Notes: generated by a model from the sequence alone, not told the origin. DNA of 46,478 nucleotides from Bacteroides sp. SM23_62 (GCA_001303955.1 LJUP01000089.1:1-46478); one strand, 5' to 3'. Positions 1-8,257 are shown, counted from the first letter of the stretch. Program-made: numbers and translations.

Positions 1-713
1 GTTGCATATAAATTTTCATAAATCCATTGATAAAGTTGTCCCATTTTTTCCAGTTCATGAGGTAAATCAGCAGCTTTTAAATGATAAATATATTGTCCAG
101 AGGTTTTATTGATATAAGCTTGAAATTTTTCGGCAAAACGTTGTTTATCTTCATCCGATAAGACACGATGAATCCGAATAACCATTTCAATTAATAATTG
201 TAACCGACTGTAATTTCGAATATTAGAAGCCGCCATAAATGAGTCAGTTCGTTGAATATTGGTCTTTAATTTGAGGGCTTTTAATTGATCTTCGGTGAGC
301 TGATCAAATACTTGCTCTAATAGATTTTCACCAGTTTGGTTGAAATGATCGCTGAGGCGGTTTTGAAAATTAAACAGGCTGGCGGAACAAAAGGGAATAT
401 CATCGAGAGCATCTAATCCCAGAGCGAATTTGGTCAGAATATTGAATTTAATGGCTTCAAATAATTGCTCGTAAGTCCAATTATTGCGTTGCATGAGAAT
501 GATGGAGGAGAGCATGGCATTAATCGGCGCATTGGGACGACTCTTTTTGTCCGAATACAATTTCGCAAATATATCTTCAGCAATATTGCAGAAAATGAGA
601 TTGTAAAAACAATATTGGCTGGATTGTTTAGCATCTTTCTGCAAAGCCTGGGGAAGCGAATTAAATAATCCAAATAGATTTTTCTGAACATGATTGCTGT
701 TTTTCTTAAACAT
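1..713 (-). CDS. IS1182-like (DUF772) transposase, N-terminal part, cut by window edge
   Basis: An open frame runs leftward from ATG at 711-713 to the window edge, so the C-terminal part with the catalytic domain lies outside. The roughly 237 visible residues begin MFKKNSNHVQKNLFGLFNSL and contain a stretch typical of the DUF772 N-terminal region of IS1182/IS5-type transposases (PNAPINAMLSSIILMQRNNW, then an FNILTKFALGLD segment) followed by IQRTDSFMAASNIRNYSRL, which resembles the first DDE-associated segment. An AGGTGG ribosome site precedes the ATG by 8 bases (minus strand). No frame break is visible in the part present. I could not identify the terminal inverted repeat of the element in 714-800. 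The family call is from remembered motif patterns. Confidence 0.75.
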   Translation of the reverse strand, partial: MFKKNSNHVQKNLFGLFNSLPQALQKDAKQSSQYCFYNLIFCNIAEDIFAKLYSDKKSRPNAPINAMLSSIILMQRNNWTYEQLFEAIKFNILTKFALGLDALDDIPFCSASLFNFQNRLSDHFNQTGENLLEQVFDQLTEDQLKALKLKTNIQRTDSFMAASNIRNYSRLQLLIEMVIRIHRVLSDEDKQRFAEKFQAYINKTSGQYIYHLKAADLPHELEKMGQLYQWIYENLYA

Positions 714-831
714 TTCAAAACCACCTATATTATCCAATGGCTTATCGAGATTTGTTTACTGAATATAATAATTTATTTTAACTTATGCAAGCAAAATACC
801 TTTTTAGAGTGAACTCATTTAGAATTTCATG

Positions 832-862
832 CTGATTCCATCGCTCCAAGCGATGGAATCAG
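832..862. repeat. Perfect 14-bp hairpin, GATTCCATCGCT family, copy 1
   Basis: CTGATTCCATCGCT (832-845) and AGCGATGGAATCAG (849-862) are exact reverse complements around a 3-base loop. The same arms recur at 31899-31972 with a longer spacer, so this is a dispersed palindromic element and not a one-off terminator. No T-run follows on either strand. Confidence 0.8.
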
Positions 863-1147
863 TTTATCAACGATTTGACACTGAAAAATTAAACCTAATT
901 GAGTATATTCTCAGTCCAGGAGGCGATGTGTGAAAGGATTGAGATACATCGATATCATAGCGCAGCAAGCTGCAAATTCCAAGTTCCAAATGGCCAAATT
1001 CCAAATAAGTTTTAATTACCAAATTTCAATGACTAAAACTTCTTGCAAAAAAATGCAAGATTAGATTGGTAATAGAATAATAAGATCGAAATGAGATGAA
1101 GAGTTGATGAAAATTCTTGCCTGGAACATAATCCCAAATTTTGCAAT

Positions 1148-1278
1148 AACCACAAAGGCACTAAGACACAAAGTTTTAGTTTTTTTAGGGATAAAGGATG
1201 AAATTTTATATTACTGGTTCACTTTTTTTCTCAATCTTTAACTTTGTGATTCTTCGTGTTCTTTGAGCCTTTGTGGTT
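1148..1278. repeat. Imperfect palindromic repeat with AACCACAAAGGC ends
   Basis: AACCACAAAGGC (1148-1159) and GCCTTTGTGGTT (1267-1278) are exact inverted ends, with further inverted similarity inside (ACACAAAG near 1165-1175 against CTTTGTGATTC near 1241-1251). A related but diverged copy with ACCACTAA...TTAGTGGT ends lies at 42780-42878. No coding capacity. It looks like a small non-autonomous palindromic element. Confidence 0.6.
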
Positions 1279-1419
1279 CAGATATTATTTTTAACTGCAC
1301 TATTTGGGATAATAGAATTTAAATCACTCCTAAAAATTATTCAATTTGCCCTGGAATCCAGCTAAGGCTTGGACAGGTTACTGTAAACAAATATCAAATT
1401 ATCTAATCGGAGGATTGTG

Positions 1420-2685
1420 ATGAAATCACTGTTTAAAATCGTTTCTCTGTCAATCGTTATTTTCTATTTGGGATGTGCACCTGGAGTTGACCAAAATCTT
1501 AAAAAAGATTTTCCTGAATCGTTTTCCATCATTGTCCAAAACGACACTGATGTAATGCGGAACGATGAAGCTGTATTTCTGGAAATTGAAAAGCTCAAAA
1601 CAGAAGCACCAGATTTCAATCCCACTGCGTTTGTTGTTTTCAGCAATGGAATGGAGCTTGCCAGCCAGGCTAACGACTTGAATGCAGATGGCAATCCGGA
1701 TCAAATCGTTGCTGTTACAGATTTTAAGCCAAAAGAGAAGAAAAGGCTCAGTTTAAGATATAAAACATCAGGGATCAAATCACGAGACTATGCGAAGCGA
1801 ACCCAGGCAGAGCTTTCAATTAAAACTGGCGGTAAATTTGTCGATCGGAAATATGAAGGCGGAACATTTCAGAACGTGCAATTCCTGCGAGTCCCGTTCG
1901 AACACACCGATCATTCGGAATTTATTCGCTACGAAGGACCTGGCTGGGAATCGGATAAAGTTGGTTATCGCTTTTACCTGGATTGGCGTAATGCGATTGA
2001 CATTTTTGGCAAGAAGATACCCGGTATGACGCTGCAAAATGTGGGACAGGATGGATTTGATTCGTACCATGAAATGTCTGACTGGGGCATGGATATTTTA
2101 AAAGTTGGCGAGTCACTGGGAATTGGTTCCGTTGCTATATGGCATGATGACAAAGCCAGCCGCGTTAGTCAAACCGATAGCGTGACCTGCGAAATCGTAC
2201 AAAACGGGGCTGTCCAATCCCTGATTCGGACAATATATTTTGGTTGGAAAGTTGGGAGTGGTCGCTACCAATTAACCTCAGAATTGTCCATAATAGCAGG
2301 CAGCCGCATAACCAGGCATTCACTTCAAATTGAAGGTAATCCCGATAATTTATGTACCGGGCTTGTCAAGTTACCTGAAGCAGCTTTAATTCAGCCCCCG
2401 GAAGGACAAAATGACTGGACTTATCTAGCAACCTATGGCAAACAGAGTCTGGCAGACGATTCCCTGGGAATGGCGATCATGTTCAATCGAAACTATTTGA
2501 TTGAAATCACTGAGGATGAATTGAGCCATGTAGTTGTGTTAGAGCCAGATAATGGCAGTTTAACTTATTATTTCCTGGCAGCATGGGAACAGGAGCCAGA
2601 TGGGATTAAGACCAAAGAAGAGTTTATTGAATATTTGAAAGAGATGGTGCAAAGATTAAATCATCCTCTTATGGTACAATATTAA
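1420..2685 (+). CDS. DUF4861-family lipoprotein
   Basis: A 421-residue protein with a lipoprotein signal peptide: a short basic start (MKSLFK), a hydrophobic core and a lipobox ending YLGC, so Cys19 would be acylated. The rest is a soluble, largely beta domain. The run RYEGPGWESDKVGYRFYLDW followed by RNAIDIFGK and the W-G-M-D motif is what I recognise as DUF4861. The biochemical role of this family is not established to my knowledge. Members are found beside pectin and uronate genes, and here kduI is the next gene on the same strand, so a role in binding or processing a uronate-containing sugar is a reasonable inference. ATG at 1420 is preferred over the adjacent GTG at 1417 because GGAGG (1409-1413) then sits 6 bases away. 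Confidence 0.75.
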   Translation: MKSLFKIVSLSIVIFYLGCAPGVDQNLKKDFPESFSIIVQNDTDVMRNDEAVFLEIEKLKTEAPDFNPTAFVVFSNGMELASQANDLNADGNPDQIVAVTDFKPKEKKRLSLRYKTSGIKSRDYAKRTQAELSIKTGGKFVDRKYEGGTFQNVQFLRVPFEHTDHSEFIRYEGPGWESDKVGYRFYLDWRNAIDIFGKKIPGMTLQNVGQDGFDSYHEMSDWGMDILKVGESLGIGSVAIWHDDKASRVSQTDSVTCEIVQNGAVQSLIRTIYFGWKVGSGRYQLTSELSIIAGSRITRHSLQIEGNPDNLCTGLVKLPEAALIQPPEGQNDWTYLATYGKQSLADDSLGMAIMFNRNYLIEITEDELSHVVVLEPDNGSLTYYFLAAWEQEPDGIKTKEEFIEYLKEMVQRLNHPLMVQY

Positions 2686-2704
2686 GATTAATAGTTATTG
2701 CGTC

Positions 2705-2835
2705 AACATACCAAAACTCAAATAATAAATAACAAATAAATTACAATGTTTAAGATTCAAGTTCCAAAACGAACTGGCTTTTGGTCATTGAATTTTGGAA
2801 TTTGATTATTATTAGTAATCTGGCGGTCGTCATTT
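2705..2835. repeat. CCAAATTCC-type dispersed repeat between the lipoprotein gene and kduI
   Basis: The left part is built of CCAAAACTCAAATAATAAAT-like bases and the right part of TTTTGGTCATTGAATTTTGG-like bases, roughly inverted to one another. Similar composition and words recur at 970-1037 and 10050-10110. It fills most of the 194-base gap and creates an artificial in-frame extension upstream of kduI. Confidence 0.55.
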
Positions 2836-2879
2836 GTTTTTTTGAAAATATGACTAAACAAAATAGATGGAGAAATAAA

Positions 2880-3710
2880 ATGGAAGTACGATATGTAGCA
2901 GACCCAGTTCGTTTTCAACGGATGACCACAAACGAGATCAGGGAATCATTTTTGGTTGACAGGTTATTTGCACCAGGCGAAATATACTTACTTTATTCAG
3001 AACTAGATCGAGGTATTATTGGTTCAGCCGTTCCTGGAAAGGGGCAATTAATTCTGGCAGCATCGAAAGAACTGGCAGTGGACCATTTCTGCGAACGCCG
3101 GGAAATCGGTGTTCTCAATATCGGTGGTAAGGGTCAAATTTCTGTGGATGGGAATATCTTCCACATGGAAAACAGGGACGGTCTATATATTGGTAAAGGC
3201 TCAACAGAAATCGTTTTCAGTAGTGAAAATTTAAAAGAGCCCGCCGCGTTCTATCTGTTGAGTTTTCCTGCCCATCAAACTTATCCGACGAAACAGGCAC
3301 AATTAGCAGATGCTGAAGCAGTTCATTTAGGTTCAGCAGAAGCGTCTAACAAGCGAACGATTTATAAATACATTCATCCCAGGGGAATTCAGAGCTGTCA
3401 GGTGGTTATGGGATTTACGGTATTGGAAACTGGTAGCGTTTGGAATACTATGCCGCCGCATACCCACGAAAGAAGGATGGAGGTTTACCTGTATTTTGAC
3501 ATGGATAAAGATACCCGCGTCTTTCACCTGATGGGCACTGCGGATGAGACAAGGCATATTGTCGTGGCGAATCGGCAGGCAGTGATTTCACCCAGTTGGT
3601 CGATTCATTCTGGTGTGGGAACTGGAGCTTATACATTCTGCTGGGGCATGGGTGGTGAGAACCAGACGTTTGAAGATATGGATGGGATTGAAATTGGGCA
3701 AATAAAATGA
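2880..3710 (+). CDS. kduI: 5-dehydro-4-deoxy-D-glucuronate isomerase
   Basis: KduI converts 5-keto-4-deoxyuronate to 2,5-diketo-3-deoxygluconate in the breakdown of unsaturated uronates from pectin, alginate or glycosaminoglycans, in the cytoplasm. At 276 residues it matches the family length (E. coli KduI is 278). It carries family blocks such as FLVDRLF, ERREIGVLNIGGKG, PAHQTYPTK, WNTMPPHTHERRMEVYLYF and SPSWSIHSGVGTGAYTFCWG. The H-T-H-x4-E residues and the later SIHSG histidine are the expected cupin metal ligands. The open frame extends 33 codons further upstream, but that part is encoded by the intergenic repeat. ATG 2880 has GGAG 8 bases before it and aligns with the E. coli start. Probably co-transcribed with the DUF4861 lipoprotein, though the gap is 194 bases. 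Confidence 0.95.
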   Translation: MEVRYVADPVRFQRMTTNEIRESFLVDRLFAPGEIYLLYSELDRGIIGSAVPGKGQLILAASKELAVDHFCERREIGVLNIGGKGQISVDGNIFHMENRDGLYIGKGSTEIVFSSENLKEPAAFYLLSFPAHQTYPTKQAQLADAEAVHLGSAEASNKRTIYKYIHPRGIQSCQVVMGFTVLETGSVWNTMPPHTHERRMEVYLYFDMDKDTRVFHLMGTADETRHIVVANRQAVISPSWSIHSGVGTGAYTFCWGMGGENQTFEDMDGIEIGQIK

Positions 3711-3806
3711 ATTTGGGTGATTTCGGTAGTCAGGCGGTTTTATATTAGTTAGAGTGGTTTTTGAAAGTTATGTGGATTTGTAGCGCTGCTAAGTGAGCCT
3801 GTCATT

Positions 3807-3834
3807 TTGCTTACAATATCTGTATAGTAAGCAA
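3807..3834. promoter_or_regulatory. Inverted repeat TTGCTTAC-N12-GTAAGCAA upstream of the first DUF418 gene
   Basis: Exact 8-base arms at 3807-3814 and 3827-3834, about 60 bases before the ATG at 3894. It could be an operator or the end of the preceding transcript. There is no T-run for a classic terminator. Confidence 0.35.
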
Positions 3835-3893
3835 TGATATGTTTAGTTTTCTAGTGTAATATTTTTACTAATAATTGAAGCAGCGAGAAATTT

Positions 3894-5123
3894 ATGAATC
3901 AAATATCAGTTGGTCCTACAACCGAAACTGATCGGATACAATCCATAGATGTCTTGCGTGGCTTTGCTGTTTTAGGAATATTAGCTATGAATATCCGGGG
4001 ATTTTCAAGTCCCTGGATCACTTATTTAAATCCCGCTTCGTATGGTGATTTAAAAGGTGTCAATTTTTTAGTCTGGTTATTTACAGATATTTTTGCAAAC
4101 ATGAAATTTTTGAACATTTTTTCCATGCTATACGGTGCAGGTATTCTTTTATTGACGGAACGTCTTGAAAAACGCCATCAATGTCCTATGAAATATCATT
4201 ATGTTAGAAGCGCTATTTTATTATTATTTGGTATCATGCATTACATTTTAATTTGGGATGGCGATATTCTACATCAATATTCATTATGTGCTTTTATAGT
4301 TTATTTTTTTAGAAAACTTTCAATACGCCATTTATTTCTAATTGGGATATTTGTTTTCTCCATTCAGTCTATTCTCAGGATTTATCATTATTTCATTGTC
4401 AGTGATTTTCCTTTAGATGTATATCAACAGTGGTTAGATTATAATTGGTTTTCAACAAATGAGACAATTGACGAAATATTGAATGTTTTTAAAGGTAATA
4501 TAATTGGGCAAATAACATATAGATTTCAGGATTCACTTTTTTATTTTATCCATCATACTTTAAGTAAGGGAATCATTTTTCAACCTTTGGCAATGATGTT
4601 AATTGGAATGGCCCTATATAAGTATTCAGTATTTAATGCAAACCGTTCAACAATATTTTATAAAAGATTAATTATTTTTTCATTCATAATTGGCATGCCT
4701 TTTGTAGCTTACAGTGCGTATCTTATGGTTAGTTCAAATTTTGATGCATTAATTGGATTTTTTATAGCATTTCAATTTAATCTTTGGGGTGCCCCTTTTA
4801 TCAGTCTAATTTATATAAGTTTTATCATGCTATTATGTAAAACTAGAAATTACATATTAATAAAAAAAGGTTTAGCTTATGTTGGTCGGATGGCACTGAC
4901 AAATTATATCTTACAATCCATTATTTGTACATGGATATTTTTTGGTCATGGTTTGGGATTGTTTGGAACCATAGAACGTTCGGCTCAAGTATTAATTGTT
5001 GTTTTAGTTTGGGCTATACAGTTGTTGCTATCATATATTTGGCTTGATCATTTTCGGTTTGGCCCATTAGAGTGGATTTGGCGATCATTAACTTATTGGA
5101 AACTACAACCTATACTAAAATAA
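3894..5123 (+). CDS. DUF418-family multi-pass membrane protein, copy 1
   Basis: A 409-residue integral membrane protein. It opens with the motif SIDVLRGFAVLGILAMNI typical of YeiB/DUF418 proteins and ends with the DUF418 block, including GRMALTNYILQSIICTWIF and FRFGPLEWIWRSLTYWK. About ten hydrophobic segments can be seen. The function of the family is unknown; a link to membrane acyltransferases is often proposed because of the N-terminal motif. It is a clear paralogue of the protein at 8827-10089, with the same motifs in the same order. This copy is visibly richer in A+T (TTA, ATT and TTT codons dominate) than the second, which suggests separate acquisition and not a recent tandem duplication. 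The start ATG has only a weak ribosome site. Confidence 0.85.
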   Translation: MNQISVGPTTETDRIQSIDVLRGFAVLGILAMNIRGFSSPWITYLNPASYGDLKGVNFLVWLFTDIFANMKFLNIFSMLYGAGILLLTERLEKRHQCPMKYHYVRSAILLLFGIMHYILIWDGDILHQYSLCAFIVYFFRKLSIRHLFLIGIFVFSIQSILRIYHYFIVSDFPLDVYQQWLDYNWFSTNETIDEILNVFKGNIIGQITYRFQDSLFYFIHHTLSKGIIFQPLAMMLIGMALYKYSVFNANRSTIFYKRLIIFSFIIGMPFVAYSAYLMVSSNFDALIGFFIAFQFNLWGAPFISLIYISFIMLLCKTRNYILIKKGLAYVGRMALTNYILQSIICTWIFFGHGLGLFGTIERSAQVLIVVLVWAIQLLLSYIWLDHFRFGPLEWIWRSLTYWKLQPILK

Positions 5124-5457
5124 TAAACAGCGTAACAATGTAATTAATTTGATCTGAAGGGCTTGGTTTGAAATCTAATTTTTTGAGTCTCGTATCATGT
5201 TCATTTTAAGTCTAAATGTCAGGTACGCCGCACTTCGGGCAACTGATTACTAGTGGTTATGCCCCGTATCTATTTAGTGTCTGTCTGGGAAATAAGTTTG
5301 TGTCATTTCGACCGAAGGGAGAAATCTGTAAGTCCAATATTTTAGTAAAAATCAGCTTCCTCACTTCGTTCGGAATGACAGCTTTTAGGAATAATTGATA
5401 CTTTGTAGACAGACACTATTTAATAAAACTTAAAGTATTTGAATATTGGAGGTTATG
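5124..5457. other. Gene-free interval containing a complete 142-bp palindromic element
   Basis: 5124-5275 shows nothing I can name. A 60-codon open frame from 5216 overlaps the repeat and is not credible. The palindromic element occupies 5276-5417. The last 40 bases lead into the TIR gene with GGAGG at 5448-5452. Confidence 0.55.
5276..5417 (+). repeat. 142-bp palindromic element, complete copy A
   Basis: It starts AGTGTCTGTCTG and ends with CAGACACT (terminal bases AGACAGACACT), an inverted terminal repeat. Inside, GTCATTTCGACCGAAGGGAG and the right-arm words CACTTCGTTCGGAATGACAG are inverted relative to one another, so the whole element can fold into one long hairpin. ATTT lies directly on both sides (5272-5275 and 5418-5421), a possible target duplication. 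Other copies: 27991-28132 (complete, also 142 bp), 29268-29365 (truncated, inverted), 10845-10957 (degenerate). No coding capacity, MITE-like. Confidence 0.8.
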
Positions 5458-6762
5458 ATGACAAATTATAAAGAGCTTTCTTCCAAAATACATGTATTCC
5501 TTAGTCATAGTTGGGGGGAACGAAGGAAACAACATGAATTTGCTAAAAAGATATGCGAAATTTTAAAACAGCAAGACGATTTAAAACCAATTTTGGATGA
5601 CGAATATTTTACTCCTGGAACCTCATGGAAAAACATCTACGAGAATATTGTTGAATGTGGAAAAGCAGTTGTAATCTTTATGTTTTCAAAAGAGTTTTTA
5701 CTCAGTCCTAATTGTCAGTTTGAGCTTAATTTTGCTAGAAATGCTTTTCTAACCAAGGGTGTGCCTCTCATTGCAGTAAAGATAGAAAATGTGAATATTC
5801 CAGAAATGATGAAAGATGATATCTTTGTGGATATGACAAGATGCTACGAATTATTCATAGAGAATGTTGTGGATATTGAGTCAGAGATCAAATCCAAGGT
5901 TGATAGCCTTGTAATCGGAATTAGGGACCGTATTAAAGAATATGAAAATAAATTACATATTACTCGTGTTATTCATCCTGATGATCGTCTTTTTCTTGAA
6001 TCACGTGAACTATTTACACTTTACCCAAGAGACTATCGTGATGATTTTGAATCTGTGCAACAATGGATTGCAGAATGCTCCGATAAATTGCTCGAAGGAA
6101 AGTATTTTCAAGAATTATATTATATTGCCTATTATAGAGGAAAGTGTGTGGGGATTCTTTATGCCACTTATTATCGTTCAAGTCAATTTAATGATGGATA
6201 TGCGTTTATTCTTCCTTTGGTTATCAAAAAAGATTCAGAAATATGTGGTGATCAGATTGTAGCACATGAGCTGCTCTCGCGGCTTAAAAAAGATACAAAT
6301 ACCAAGGATACACATTGTGAGAGGTATCTAGTTGAGTTGCCTTTTATAGAAGAATTAGATAAAGCTGAAGTAGAGATATGTCTTCGGGGTTGGACAAGTC
6401 TTGGTGAGGAAGACAATTTGGGTATTTTTACAAATTTAAATTATTTAAGTCCTGATTCTAAGGATTTTATCAAGGAAGCTGTTCGCGGCAGATCTAAAGA
6501 TTATGAAGCAGAACCCATGTTATTACTTTCAGTCTTCGGTTATCCACACCAAAACATGAACAAGAAAGAAATGAAGCATGAGATCTTAGATTTCCTCTAC
6601 GGAGTATATCATGCAGAAGGCTATACTAATCCATTTTTTCTTCGCGTTTGGATGGAGTTAATGAATCGACTACAAATGGCAGTTGAGTCAAGTTTGCCTG
6701 AGAAGTGCCAGATAAATTATATCGATCCGAAGCAGTTGAAGGAATTCATTAAAGGACTTTAA
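5458..6762 (+). CDS. TIR-domain protein with C-terminal acetyltransferase-like region
   Basis: A 434-residue soluble protein. Residues 9-150 form a TIR domain: IHVFLSHSWGE (box 1), DDEYFTPGTSW, then SPNCQFELNFAR, where Glu89 of C-x-x-E is at the position of the NADase glutamate of catalytic bacterial and plant TIRs. Residues 175-365 (YYIAYYRGKCVGILYATYYR, then LPLVIKKDSEICGDQIVAHE) have the strand pattern of a GNAT fold, but the usual R/Q-x-x-G-x-G/A acetyl-CoA loop is degenerate (EICGDQ). A helical tail follows. ATG 5458 is chosen because GGAGG (5448-5452) is 5 bases away; ATG 5455 and TTG 5446 are also in frame. A GNAT gene starts 17 bases after the stop, so the two probably form an operon. 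By analogy with other TIR effectors it could deplete or cyclise NAD+ upon infection. The GNAT-like reading and any defence role are inference. Confidence 0.75.
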   Translation: MTNYKELSSKIHVFLSHSWGERRKQHEFAKKICEILKQQDDLKPILDDEYFTPGTSWKNIYENIVECGKAVVIFMFSKEFLLSPNCQFELNFARNAFLTKGVPLIAVKIENVNIPEMMKDDIFVDMTRCYELFIENVVDIESEIKSKVDSLVIGIRDRIKEYENKLHITRVIHPDDRLFLESRELFTLYPRDYRDDFESVQQWIAECSDKLLEGKYFQELYYIAYYRGKCVGILYATYYRSSQFNDGYAFILPLVIKKDSEICGDQIVAHELLSRLKKDTNTKDTHCERYLVELPFIEELDKAEVEICLRGWTSLGEEDNLGIFTNLNYLSPDSKDFIKEAVRGRSKDYEAEPMLLLSVFGYPHQNMNKKEMKHEILDFLYGVYHAEGYTNPFFLRVWMELMNRLQMAVESSLPEKCQINYIDPKQLKEFIKGL

Positions 6763-6779
6763 ACAGGGAATTAATTGAT

Positions 6780-7298
6780 ATGACATCTGGTAAAGAAGAT
6801 CAAAAGATTACAATTCTACCAATGAGAAAAAAAGATATCTCGGCTGTTGCTGCAATCATTGCTTCTCATGACAACTTTGACGGTAAATGTTCTGAATATT
6901 ATTATAGAGAATATTTTACAAGTACAAAACGAGTGAAATCTCAACTCGAACAAAACTTTGTTGCAGTCGATAAAAATACAGGAGCTGTTGTAGGTGTATG
7001 CGGTTTTGCTCCAGATAAATATATGACTCCAGGAATTATTTGGCTGACGTGGTTCTATTTAAAAAAAAATTATCGCGGTAAGGGAATTGGTAGACGATTG
7101 CTTATTTATACGATAAATATAATACGTAAACTAAAAATAAAAAAGATCTATTTAGATACATCAAGTCATTTAAAATATGCAAGATCGATAAAAGTTTATA
7201 AGAAATGTGGTTTTAATATTGAGGGTACCTTTGTCGATTATTATGGTAAAGGTGAAAGCATGATTATTATGAGCCTTGATATGAAAAAGAAATCATAA
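6780..7298 (+). CDS. GNAT-family N-acetyltransferase
   Basis: A 172-residue single-domain GNAT enzyme that would transfer an acetyl group from acetyl-CoA to an amine. The acetyl-CoA loop YRGKGIGRRLL (R99-G-K-G-I-G104) is intact. It is preceded by the usual strand (WLTWFYLKKN) and followed by the C-terminal KVYKKCGFNIEGTFVDYYGK block, which is the strand 6-7 signature. AGGGAA at 6765-6770 is the ribosome site and the gap to the TIR gene is 17 bases, so translation is probably coupled. The substrate cannot be told from sequence. Its neighbour carries a degenerate acetyltransferase-like region, so an interacting active/inactive pair is possible (inference). Strongly A+T-rich codon use like its neighbour, consistent with joint acquisition. 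Confidence 0.88.
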   Translation: MTSGKEDQKITILPMRKKDISAVAAIIASHDNFDGKCSEYYYREYFTSTKRVKSQLEQNFVAVDKNTGAVVGVCGFAPDKYMTPGIIWLTWFYLKKNYRGKGIGRRLLIYTINIIRKLKIKKIYLDTSSHLKYARSIKVYKKCGFNIEGTFVDYYGKGESMIIMSLDMKKKS

Positions 7299-7676
7299 AT
7301 TATTAATAATTATTGGGACTAAATATCGCTATTAAAAAATTGTTGTGAAAGGTACGTATTGCTACTCCATCTACCTTAACCAGCATCCTCTTTTTGCGAA
7401 CGAGATGTGGGGATGCAAAGTTGCTCTCGGGATTAGTTTTTAGATTTGTGCTTGAAGGCCATGATTATGTTTTTAAACAAGGTAAGAATACCTGACTTAC
7501 AACAAATGATGAATCAGAGAGGGCTTCCAAGAAGCATACTTGAAAATGTATAATATGCCTCAACGAGAAAGGAGAAGAATTTCGTGGGTATTGTGTTGAA
7601 TTGATTGTTTGGGGTTATACTGTGCATTGGTCAAGTTTTGTTCTATTCCAATTGAAATCATCTCAGTTATAAGGAA

Positions 7677-7841
7677 ATGTACCATGTGGAAGATATTTTA
7701 AATATTTCACAACATTTATTACTTAACCTAGAGCTATCAATTGGTTTTACTGTTCTTAAACATGTCGAGCTAGACGATCCCGGGTATAACCTTAAAATTA
7801 TCCCTATTTGGCCAAAGCTTTCGATAATATATATTTTTTGA
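7677..7841 (+). pseudogene. Possible small ORF or gene fragment (54 codons)
   Basis: ATG at 7677 follows AAGGA (7671-7675) almost directly. The product begins MYHVEDILNISQHLLLNLEL and has a protein-like composition, but it is short, of no recognised family and lies in a stretch with other broken frames. The opposite strand is also open for 60 codons over the same bases, so the signal is weak. It may be a remnant instead of a working gene. Confidence 0.25.
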
Positions 7842-8171
7842 TTATTCATACTTATTTCTATCTCTCAGTTAATTGATGCAACGAAGGATGATCATTCCCA
7901 CAGCAGCAGCCTATATAAAGAAATAGAGAATTTGTACGATTGTTGTTTAAGCGCAAAAGTTCAAATATCTCCGAAAAAGATATGGCTCTGGAAATAACAC
8001 GGGCAATCATTAACGATTATGATATTATAAAATTCAGAGAATTATTTTCCCCCTTAATTTAATCTAATAACTTACTCCCCAATAACTCAAACAAATTTAA
8101 GACCCAAGTTACAGGCGGTTAGAATAAAAAAATAAAAAAAAGACAGGCATCTCTCAAATAAATTTCTTATC

Positions 8172-8214
8172 TTTTGACGAAATCCCGCCTTGCGGGACGA
8201 AATGATGGTCAAAA
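8172..8214. repeat. Nested palindrome upstream of the small membrane protein gene
   Basis: Inner arms TCCCGC (8183-8188) and GCGGGA (8192-8197) enclose CTT. Outer arms TTTTGAC (8172-8178) and GTCAAAA (8208-8214) enclose them. It lies about 45 bases before ATG 8258. It may be a repeat element or part of a leader; there is no T-run. Confidence 0.45.
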
Positions 8215-8257
8215 CGGCTTATGTATATTGTTAAAAGAATCGCATAAGGAGAAAAAA

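Larger units (their letters stand above)
714..1419. other. Gene-free interval with three kinds of palindromic/dispersed repeat
   Basis: No credible coding frame. From left to right it holds the perfect hairpin at 832-862, a CCAAATTCC-rich repeat around 970-1037 (like those at 2705-2835 and 10050-10110), a small hairpin TCTTGCA/TGCAAGA at 1041-1060, and an imperfect palindrome at 1148-1278. Only the last 15 bases before 1420 look like the control region of the next gene (GGAGG at 1409-1413). Confidence 0.6.
7299..8257. other. 959-base gene-free stretch, probably decayed coding DNA
   Basis: No open frame of normal length. Several short frames without an intact context are seen: a 54-codon frame at 7677-7841, and about 46 open codons ending with TAA near 8060 that read like a protein tail (...SEKDMALEITRAIINDYD...). 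These pieces lie in different frames with stops between them. The right end carries a nested palindrome at 8172-8214 and the ribosome site of the next gene. I cannot name the ancestral gene or genes. Confidence 0.45.

Noticed and set aside
434-724. 96-codon minus-strand open frame
   Set aside because: It is out of frame with the transposase that reads from 713 to the window edge with recognisable motifs; a shadow.
2781-2879. 33-codon N-terminal extension of KduI
   Set aside because: Encoded by the intergenic repeat, not matching the family; the ribosome site and E. coli alignment put the start at 2880.
5216-5398. 60-codon frame after the first DUF418 gene
   Set aside because: Most of it is the 142-bp palindromic element.
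5942-6262. 106-codon plus-strand frame inside the TIR gene
   Set aside because: Overlaps the TIR protein in another frame; hydrophobic composition due to A+T-rich codons only.
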